Shown: positions 61,701-64,000 of the stretch, in pieces
Layout: the number at the start of each line of letters is the position of its first letter
Numbering within the stretch: the first letter of the stretch is position 1
NCBI GenBank assembly: GCA_026874595.1
Contig: CM049316.1
Coordinates: forward strand, 70,709,176 to 70,773,175
Length of the DNA: 64,000 bases
Reading direction: 5' to 3'
Source: Sipunculus nudus
Taxonomy: Eukaryota; Annelida; Sipuncula; Golfingiida; Sipunculidae
Notes under the pieces: generated by a model
The model's database searches: none
What the model was told of the DNA's origin: nothing
The model's input: only the letters and a program-made list of their open reading frames with translations
Program-made: the position numbers and the translations under genes

Positions 61701-63038
61701 GCGCCACCTATATTTATGTTTACACTGCAGACATTCAGGCTTATATATCAGGACTGGTTTGACATATCCCCCTGAAATTTTGCATGTGTATAGATCTCAC
61801 ATATCTTGTAATCATACACAGCGTCCGTCTGTTTGTCTGCCGTGTGCTAAAACCACTCATATCTCAGTAGTGGTTTGACTTATCTGCCTAAATTTTACAT
61901 GTTCATACATCTGGGACAGCTTTCTGGAATTTTGTGGTAGGTGGCACAACCTACACATTTTGGCTGCAGACATCCAGGCTATTATGCAACACACCTCACT
62001 CTATTTCCCCTTGCCACTCAATCCATGCCTCACTTCACCTTTCCCACTCTGATTCTGGTGGATACAAGTAGTTGCTTGTTGACTACCCGTATTCTAGTTT
62101 TTGTGTTGTGTGCACCCATGCCAGAATTGCAGCAGTGATGTTTAATAGTTTCTTGTTCTAAGTGTTTAGTACTTGCATTGTTCATATACATGTTACATAT
62201 GTTCTTGAAAAGTAATGGTCCAGCATTGAAGCATTATACCTGGTGTAATCTCATTGCACAGGTTCGCATTAGGCCTGTAGGCCTTGTTTATGTGTTTCTT
62301 GATAATGACCCGTTACAGATCTAGTATGTATTTTGTCCTGGTTGACCTACTTTTGACCATATGACAGCTCTTGAACTTAAAAACAATTTTACAAAATTTA
62401 ACAAATATTTCTAATTTGCTCCAGGCGGGGCATTCGTGTTGTTCTGACACATCTAGTTTCAATACTACCTTTTATTTCTAAAATTATATGAAACAAATCA
62501 TGTAGAAACAAATTTTTAATATCAGTCATTTCTGTTTAAACTGGTTTAGCATAATTTATCCCAAGCAAATTTCTTTTTTTCAGCTGGCAAGGTTATCATG
62601 CATGATCCGTTTGCTATGCGTCCCTTCTTCGGCTACAACTTTGGTCACTATCTCCAACACTGGCTGAACTTTGAGAAAAACCCTGGCTACAAGCTACCAA
62701 AAATATTCCATGTCAACTGGTTCCGCAAGGGAGAGGATGGAAAATTCCTCTGGCCAGGATTTGGTGAGAACTCCCGCGTTCTGGAGTGGGTGATGAGAAG
62801 AATTGATAATGAAGACTGTGCAGAAAAAACACCCATCGGATACATCCCAAAATTGGATTCTATAAACATTGATGGTTTGGGAAAGGTTGATATGGAGCAG
62901 CTGTTCCAGATCCCGAAGGATTACTGGTTGCAGGAGTGTGACGCCATTCGCAAATACTTCGCAGAACAAGTAAATAAAGATCTCCCAGATGATATAGCCA
63001 GTGAACTGAACCAGTTGGAACAACGTTTGAGAAAGTAA
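22708..63038 (+). CDS. Pepck: Phosphoenolpyruvate carboxykinase (GTP), probably mitochondrial; ten coding exons
   Basis: GTP-dependent PEPCK interconverts oxaloacetate + GTP and phosphoenolpyruvate + GDP + CO2. It serves gluconeogenesis and, in marine molluscs, PEP carboxylation during anaerobic succinate production (family knowledge). Coding exons are 22708-22727, 37002-37265, 46721-46905, 47846-48049, 49720-49907, 51094-51307, 52185-52389, 53668-53771, 55691-55786 and 62584-63038. All introns are GT-AG, phases join throughout, and the total is 644 aa, matching the family (human PCK2 is about 640). Seen in the joined frame: Arg107 (substrate), Tyr256, Mn ligands Lys265, His285 and Asp332, the P-loop [11 protein letters not shown] with the reactive Cys309, HPNSR (Arg427), GGRR (Arg458), the lid [11 protein letters not shown], and guanine-pocket Phe540, Phe548, Phe553 and Asn556. 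The N-terminal ~34 residues are Arg-rich with one Glu, which suggests mitochondrial import. The closest alternative is a cytosolic isoform, which would need another first exon because exon 2 offers no early in-frame Met. Confidence 0.95.
22728..24078. other. PEPCK intron 1, proximal part
   Basis: Contains an AT-rich stretch (22900-23090), then a cluster of GTTTTAGCCA / TTAAACAGGTT words at 23100-23230 that resembles the subterminal region of a small transposon, and a poly-G tract near 23944. No coding exon was recognised. Confidence 0.5.
24079..24355 (+). repeat. tRNA-derived SINE, near full length
   Basis: The A-box-like GTAGTCAAGTGGTAACATGC and B box GGTTCAATCCA (24132-24142) are followed by a ~190-bp body and a tail of A with AATAAA-like units (24334-24355). 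It lies in intron 1 in the sense orientation. It could be any of several mollusc SINE families. Confidence 0.8.
24356..26400. other. PEPCK intron 1, no feature recognised
   Basis: Unique-looking AT-rich intron sequence with short C and A tracts (about 25040 and 25597). Confidence 0.5.
26401..28988 (+). mobile_element. Helitron-like non-autonomous element with AGGTCA-rich tandem core
   Basis: The left end is a hairpin (GTATCCCC ... GGGGATAC, 26401-26427) followed by TATGTTTTC and a CCG run. The right end is a hairpin GGCACC TGC GGTGCC (28961-28975) followed nine bases later by CTAG (28985-28988), the arrangement of a Helitron 3' end. The core has two ~331-bp leading units with GGTCATGACC palindromes, then roughly 288-bp dimeric units. 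No Rep/helicase is encoded. Element class is inferred from terminal structure and kinship with the 40590 element. Confidence 0.7.
27061..28850 (+). repeat. Tandem ~288-bp dimers with alternating nuclear-receptor-like cores
   Basis: The core AGGTCAAAGGTCAAGGTCAC begins near 27061, 27351, 27640, 27928, 28217 and 28490, with a variant at 28777. A sister core with GGTGAAGG lies between them, so one core falls about every 144 bp. Each core contains a perfect DR1 (AGGTCA A AGGTCA) overlapping TCAAGGTCA, the consensus for ERR/NR5A monomers. Motif identity is seen; binding is not shown. Confidence 0.85.
29560..30715. repeat. ~31-bp minisatellite (CAGACACTGGGTAACACAGC)
   Basis: About thirty imperfect copies of a unit containing CAGACACTGGGTAACACAGC plus TNACATTGTAT. 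Some units are expanded by GCTCAGA to ~38 bp. One block (30455-30515) is replaced by an unrelated segment that also occurs at 31225-31285. A small outlier cluster lies at 31545-31650. Confidence 0.9.
30716..33230. other. PEPCK intron 1, mostly unique sequence
   Basis: Holds the 31225-31285 segment duplicated in the minisatellite and outlying minisatellite units at 31545-31650. No exon recognised. Confidence 0.5.
33231..33990. other. Purine-rich strand-asymmetric stretch
   Basis: The + strand is dominated by A and G (GAGAGA, GGAAGG, AAAGAAG words) over several hundred bases, most strongly 33470-33960, without a fixed repeat unit. Confidence 0.6.
34075..34282 (-). repeat. Dispersed repeat, copy A (inverse of 51785-52065)
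   Basis: TTAACCCCCTGCAT, AATTTTAATTTGATTTTCATC, AAGAAGATAAAATAA and AAATATCACCCGCC occur here. Their reverse complements occur in the reverse order in intron 6, so the two are copies of one dispersed repeat in opposite orientation. Confidence 0.7.
34283..37001. other. PEPCK intron 1, distal part
   Basis: Unique-looking sequence up to the exon 2 acceptor. No additional exon with a plausible frame was recognised. Confidence 0.5.
37002..37265 (+). CDS. Pepck: PEPCK coding exon 2
   Basis: Completes the presequence ([18 protein letters not shown], then GARCFT) and begins the mature enzyme with [16 protein letters not shown] and the conserved [11 protein letters not shown], ending KYEN plus TG of a Cys codon. 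The acceptor is TTTCCACAG and the donor GTGAGT. The AG ten bases further on would give an immediate stop after exon 1, so 37002 is preferred. Confidence 0.92.
37266..38109. other. PEPCK intron 2, start
   Basis: AT-rich sequence with no recognised repeat. Confidence 0.5.
38110..38510 (+). repeat. tRNA-derived SINE, longest copy of the dispersed family
   Basis: A tRNA-like head (GTAGTGCACAGGACAGTGC; B-box-like CAGTTTGAATCTTA) is followed by a ~300-bp body and an A-rich tail of AAATAAAAATAAAATAAAA (38487-38506). The distal body is shared with 1745-1895 and 6700-6815. Confidence 0.75.
38511..40589. other. PEPCK intron 2, with a short local duplication
   Basis: A ~75-bp segment with AATGTCAGTATGACTTCCAAT at about 39120-39195 is a diverged duplicate of 39024-39099. 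CACAGTCCTGATACAGT is repeated at 40446-40500. Otherwise nothing recognised. Confidence 0.6.
40590..42294 (+). mobile_element. Helitron-like non-autonomous element with 280-bp tandem core
   Basis: The left hairpin GTATCCGC ... GCGGATAC (40590-40619) is followed by TATGTTTTC and a CCG run, as in the 26401 element. The right end has the inverted GGCGGATAC, then a perfect 7-bp-stem hairpin GTAGTCGCTTGTCGACTAC (42265-42283), then CTAG at 42291-42294. The hairpin-then-CTRR layout is that of a Helitron 3' end. No coding capacity. Similar repeat-cored elements are known from bivalves; class assignment is inference. Confidence 0.75.
40821..42100 (+). repeat. 280-bp tandem units with GGTGGCGCCACC palindromes
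   Basis: The phrase TATCTCGGGAACCGTTTGAC or a near match starts at 40821, 41101, 41381, 41661 and 41941, exactly 280 bp apart each time. Each unit is a dimer-like arrangement carrying two GGTGGCGCCACC palindromes (for example 41054 and 41185). The last unit is clearly more diverged. Confidence 0.95.
42295..42775. other. PEPCK intron 2 between two mobile elements
   Basis: Unique-looking sequence separating the Helitron-like element from the DIRS element. Confidence 0.5.
42797..42952 (+). repeat. DIRS left inverted terminal repeat
   Basis: Its reverse complement matches 46085-46240 with few differences. Shared words include GGAAACGGAAGTGTGACC, CGAGGCGGGATGGG and CTCTGGCGTATAAACTTTAA. Confidence 0.93.
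43061..44126 (+). pseudogene. DIRS gag-like remnant
   Basis: Begins [11 protein letters not shown] and has paired Cys residues with His and Trp ([23 protein letters not shown]), resembling the Cys-rich start of DIRS ORF1 products. It is followed by Pro/Ser/Arg-rich sequence split among frames by frameshifts. Homology is weak and based on pattern. Confidence 0.55.
44127..44800 (+). pseudogene. DIRS reverse transcriptase, frameshifted
   Basis: Recognisable blocks appear in shifting frames: [39 protein letters not shown], and the catalytic [10 protein letters not shown] at 44611-44640. At least two frameshifts and a stop near 44668 break it, so no functional enzyme is encoded. Confidence 0.88.
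45127..45573 (+). pseudogene. DIRS RNase H domain
   Basis: Contains [31 protein letters not shown] and [18 protein letters not shown], the typical DIRS-family RNase H blocks with acidic residues retained. It is followed by RPESDLF, also typical. It sits in a different frame from the preceding RT blocks. Confidence 0.88.
45931..46046. repeat. DIRS internal complementary region
   Basis: The left half (45931-45980) is complementary to the element's left outer end, including TTACGTAATAAAAC. The right half (45981-46046) is complementary to the right outer end, including CCCTGTGAATGGTGG. The two halves meet at about 45980, defining the joined termini of the circular intermediate used by DIRS elements. 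Confidence 0.9.
46085..46240 (-). repeat. DIRS right inverted terminal repeat
   Basis: Partner of the left repeat. It continues outward into a right-only terminal segment (46241-46291) ending in a G tract and GTTT. Confidence 0.93.
46292..46720. other. PEPCK intron 2, end
   Basis: Unique intron sequence between the DIRS right end and the exon 3 acceptor. Confidence 0.6.
46721..46905 (+). CDS. Pepck: PEPCK coding exon 3
   Basis: Encodes [18 protein letters not shown] with the substrate-binding Arg107, the RDTVPIP segment, [19 protein letters not shown] and the start of KGRTMY. It lies about 430 bp downstream of the DIRS element that occupies the end of intron 2. The acceptor is TTCTAATCAG and the donor is the weaker GTTAGT. 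Confidence 0.95.
46906..47395. other. PEPCK intron 3, first half
   Basis: AT-rich, nothing recognised. Confidence 0.6.
47396..47820 (+). repeat. ~31-bp minisatellite abutting the exon 4 acceptor
   Basis: About a dozen imperfect copies of GTTTTTGTATTACCACAG followed by TAGNTGTGGCAGA. The array stops about 25 bp before the acceptor of exon 4. Each unit ends a T-rich run with CACAG, resembling a weak splice acceptor. Confidence 0.93.
47846..48049 (+). CDS. Pepck: PEPCK coding exon 4
   Basis: Encodes [42 protein letters not shown] and [16 protein letters not shown]. The acceptor TTGTCTTTGCAG lies only about 25 bp after a minisatellite whose units resemble splice acceptors. The donor is GTCAGT. 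Confidence 0.95.
48050..49719. other. PEPCK intron 4
   Basis: Unique-looking AT-rich sequence. A GAAATCAGGAAAG-type word near 49295 recurs at 52620-52760. No other feature. Confidence 0.6.
49720..49907 (+). CDS. Pepck: PEPCK coding exon 5
   Basis: Encodes [28 protein letters not shown] with Tyr256 and the metal ligand Lys265, and [10 protein letters not shown] with the metal ligand His285. It ends on a codon boundary at the donor GTCAGT. Confidence 0.96.
49908..51093. other. PEPCK intron 5
   Basis: AT-rich, with A-rich tracts near 50950-50985. Nothing recognised. Confidence 0.6.
51094..51307 (+). CDS. Pepck: PEPCK coding exon 6 (P-loop and metal site)
   Basis: Encodes [20 protein letters not shown] with the PEPCK-specific kinase-1a P-loop [11 protein letters not shown] (hyper-reactive Cys309, Lys311, Thr312), [19 protein letters not shown] (Asp331 and Asp332, kinase-2 motif and Mn ligand) and [12 protein letters not shown]. 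The acceptor is CTGACAG and the donor GTGAGT. A SINE-like tRNA-related segment begins right after the donor. Confidence 0.97.
51311..51380 (+). repeat. tRNA-like SINE head just after exon 6 donor
   Basis: GGTCAAAGCACAGGACTC followed by a GTGAGTTTGAATCTCAG B-box-like region resembles a tRNA-derived SINE head. No A-rich tail was found within the next 150 bp. Confidence 0.5.
51785..52065 (+). repeat. Dispersed repeat, copy B (inverse of 34075-34282)
   Basis: Carries GGCGATATTTTATTTT, TTATTTTATCTTCTT, GATGATAATCAAAATTAAAA and ATGCAGGGGGTTAAAA, the reverse complement of blocks in copy A in mirrored order. It occupies much of intron 6. Confidence 0.7.
52185..52389 (+). CDS. Pepck: PEPCK coding exon 7
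   Basis: Encodes the [19 protein letters not shown] segment, [33 protein letters not shown] and HPNSR, whose last Arg codon (Arg427) is split across the intron. The donor GTATGT and acceptor TATTTTCAG are good. Confidence 0.95.
52390..53667. other. PEPCK intron 7
   Basis: Contains local repeats of GAAATCAGGGAAA and CAGGAATTTGA (52620-52760). Otherwise nothing recognised. Confidence 0.6.
53668..53771 (+). CDS. Pepck: PEPCK coding exon 8
   Basis: Encodes [20 protein letters not shown] and [12 protein letters not shown], including Arg458, equivalent to the nucleotide-contacting Arg436 of mammalian PCK1. The donor is GTCAGT. Confidence 0.95.
54128..54790 (+). repeat. ~145-bp tandem repeat array with hairpin left end
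   Basis: Starts with a strong hairpin GTCCCCCGC ... GCGGGGGAC (54128-54154). About four units follow, each with GTCTGTCTGTC, TTTCCGTGCGATAACTTTCC, TAAATATTATC, and GTGATTGCTCTCATGC. The right edge near 54805 has GCAGGGGACATTAATTCC, a weak partner of the left hairpin. Probably a repeat-cored mobile element. Confidence 0.75.
55185..55350 (+). repeat. Single displaced unit of the ~145-bp repeat
   Basis: GGGGGACATCGATTTGGGTT then GTCTGTC, GATAACTTTCC and TTGCTCTCATGCTTACC match the array units at 54150-54790, about 400 bp away. Confidence 0.85.
55691..55786 (+). CDS. Pepck: PEPCK coding exon 9 (active-site lid)
   Basis: Encodes [20 protein letters not shown] and [11 protein letters not shown], the mobile omega-loop lid that closes over the active site. 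The donor GTAAAT splits a codon after the Lys, and intron 9 of nearly 6.8 kb follows. Confidence 0.95.
55787..57561. other. PEPCK intron 9, proximal part
   Basis: Contains a poly-G tract near 56306-56321 followed by GGCACC TGA GGCACC at 56323-56337, reminiscent of the hairpin end at 28961. A 101-codon minus-strand frame at 56515-56820 matches nothing I know. Confidence 0.45.
57635..58350 (+). repeat. ~180-bp tandem repeat, first block
   Basis: Four units share TTTTTCGCAATGCCTGCAG-type starts, GATAATGACCAGTTACAGA, GGTTGACCTACTTTTGACC, CTCCTGAACATA and AAAATTTCATGAAAAATAG. Confidence 0.9.
58359..59241 (+). mobile_element. Nested repeat-cored element inside the 180-bp array
   Basis: Begins with a long hairpin (TAGCCC TCAGCC CATA GGCTGA TGGGCTA, 58359-58387) and ends with TATTCTAG (CTAG 59238-59241). 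Inside are three diverged ~250-300-bp units carrying CCTTNTGAGCAGGATAT-like and GGAACCATTGTGTGGATTTT segments. It interrupts a unit of the 180-bp repeat within a T run: the sequence before and after rejoins as one unit. Confidence 0.75.
59245..59455 (+). repeat. ~180-bp tandem repeat, continuation
   Basis: Resumes with CATTGCTTACAGATACTGGCC and carries GACTACTTACAGATGGAG, TGACCGTATGACAG and AAAATTTCATGAAAAATA. It is cut again in the T run after GGCCTGATTTTT. Confidence 0.85.
59456..62098 (+). mobile_element. Second nested block, probably composite
   Basis: The left edge AGCGAACCTGTGAGCTTGTG followed by a CGTCGT-rich stretch interrupts the 180-bp unit. The first part (to ~60480) holds about four diverged units with TCTTCTTCTCNNAAAC, GGCCAAAT and TTCAAATGGTNT. 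The final part (61430-62098) is a 3' fragment of the 40590-type family: GGTGGCGCCACC at 61562 and 61697, GGTGGATAC, a GTAGT ... ACTAC hairpin (62069-62087) and CTAG at 62095-62098. The edges thus belong to different families. Confidence 0.55.
60960..61330 (+). repeat. Irregular GTCAAGAGTTCACTCAGTGC repeats
   Basis: GTCAAGAGTTCACTCAGTGC recurs three times or more with CAGCCAGGTNCAG spacers. A TTGGCAGACTGC-like word is also repeated. Confidence 0.7.
62099..62583. other. PEPCK intron 9, end
   Basis: Unassigned sequence, then a last partial ~180-bp unit with GATAATGACCCGTTACAGAT and GGTTGACCTACTTTTGACC (about 62305-62380), the outer element's CTAG end, and unique sequence with the pyrimidine tract of the exon 10 acceptor. 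Confidence 0.6.
62584..63038 (+). CDS. Pepck: PEPCK coding exon 10 (C-terminus and stop)
   Basis: Encodes [49 protein letters not shown] with the guanine-pocket aromatics Phe540, Phe548 and Phe553, and the C-terminal [16 protein letters not shown] and [11 protein letters not shown] segments, ending RLRK and TAA at 63036-63038. The acceptor is TTTTTTTCAG. The join creates an extra Ala compared with the vertebrate EHKGK lid junction. Confidence 0.96.
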
Positions 63039-63650
63039 CAAGTGTTATTGTATATTCGAATTGCAGATATTAGCCGAGCAGGCTTTGAACATGTCCTAGC
63101 ATGAGCGTGATGTTTGAACAACCGGTGACATGTTTTAGAGTAAACGCTATCAGTGTTTGTGATGTTAATATACTGTATCAGTGTTAATACTTCTACTGCT
63201 TAGCTTTTAAAACTATATAGCTTCATGAATATTGTCCATTAGCTTCAAAAACGTACATTGGTGTCATTTTTAAGACAATTTTTCCCCCCTCCAACACAAA
63301 AAGTCCTATCATGCCATGTGGCCCTGTATTGTTGGAGGGGGACAAAATTGATGCTTATTTCTACTTTGATATCATTGCTGTGTATCCATGATTGTTTTAA
63401 TGGTGCATTGGAAAATTGTACTATTTATATTCTTGGTAAACCAAATTTATTAAAGGTGGGTAACAGTTTGTGCAAGTAAAGTGTGTTTTGTTAGTCAAAA
63501 TACATTTAACTGTTCCCTGGTACCACAATTGGCAACCTGTGGTTCTGAAGGTTTAATGGATGGGTTGTATGACAAAACCTTAGGAAATTGATATTTAGGT
63601 TATATTCAGTATATTTTTTTATTTTTGTTTAACTTCCACAGTAAAATAAA
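63039..63650 (+). terminator. PEPCK 3' UTR with candidate poly(A) signals
   Basis: After the stop the sequence is AT-rich with no repeat recognised. ATTAAA at 63449-63454 and the canonical AATAAA at 63645-63650 are candidate polyadenylation signals. The cleavage site cannot be fixed from the sequence alone. Confidence 0.5.
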
Positions 63651-64000
63651 TTCAAGATGGAACAAATTTGTTACAAAGCAACTAGCCCAATTTAACGGGA
63701 CTCCATATTATTAGGCCCTGCCATATATTGAGTCCCTTAGCTATACAGGGAGAGTTTCTACAATATAAGCCACGGAACATGCAACGGATCCATTGCATTT
63801 TCTTTGTCTGTTTAATGCCAAACAACAAGACACAGGATTACATCATTTTAACACGAACAAGTATGTTTTTCATGGTTTCAGTAGCAACTAAAATTAAACT
63901 TGGATCATCATTTTTAAATATTTACTGGCCTTTTTAGCAGAGGCATGTCAGCTAGTTTGGTAGAGACAGAGTAGAACATTTGAATGGGCACACTTGAAGA
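63651..64000. other. Downstream flank, nothing recognised
   Basis: AT-rich sequence with only short chance frames. No gene, RNA or repeat could be supported. Confidence 0.6.

Larger units (their letters stand above)
57562..62456 (+). mobile_element. Outer repeat-cored element, interrupted by nested insertions
   Basis: The left edge has a small hairpin CCAC AAA GTGG (57562-57572) followed by CCGGGGCATA. The right edge has GGCGGGGCATTC, a GTGTT ... GACAC hairpin (62436-62450) and CTAG at 62453-62456. The ~180-bp core repeats are found at 57635-58350 and again at 59245-59455, with a last partial unit at about 62305-62400, so foreign blocks split one element. No protein is encoded. Confidence 0.6.

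Overview
This is a eukaryotic, almost certainly lophotrochozoan and probably molluscan, genomic window. It has one intron-rich gene with GT-AG introns, many (TA)n microsatellites, tRNA-derived SINEs, a DIRS-type retrotransposon, and several repeat-cored elements ending in hairpin plus CTAG, as reported from bivalves and gastropods. The mollusc call is inference from repeat style; the sequence does not name a species. No rRNA, functional tRNA, CRISPR or prokaryotic operon was seen.

The only intact protein gene is a GTP-dependent phosphoenolpyruvate carboxykinase on the + strand, in ten coding exons from 22708 to 63038. The exon phases all join and give 1,935 nt, or 644 codons plus stop. All catalytic, metal and guanine-binding residues I checked are present. 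A 20-nt first coding exon completes an Arg-rich, acid-poor N-terminus that looks like a mitochondrial targeting peptide, so the product is probably a PCK2-type mitochondrial enzyme. A candidate promoter at about 22260-22707 holds a DR1 nuclear-receptor site, a CCAAT box and a CRE-like half site.

Layout. 1-22260: AT-rich upstream flank with no recognisable gene. It holds microsatellites, old SINE copies, small tandem repeats, an hAT-like MITE (20689-21758) and a possible GGCGGATCC-ended element. 22728-37001 (intron 1): a SINE, a Helitron-like element with alternating AGGTCA-rich repeats (26401-28988), and a ~31-bp minisatellite (29560-30715). 37266-46720 (intron 2): a SINE, a second element of the same terminal family with exact 280-bp units (40590-42294), and a degenerate DIRS retrotransposon with inverted terminal repeats and an internal complementary region (42776-46291). 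Introns 3-8 are short; intron 3 ends in a minisatellite abutting the splice acceptor, and intron 8 carries a tandem GTCTGTC-rich repeat. 55787-62583 (intron 9) is largely a nest of repeat-cored elements inserted into one another.

No multi-gene system was found. The points most worth a second look are the DIRS termini, the nested elements with hairpin-CTAG ends, the nuclear-receptor-type array inside a metabolic gene known for nuclear-receptor control, and an extra alanine in the PEPCK active-site lid at the exon 9/10 junction.
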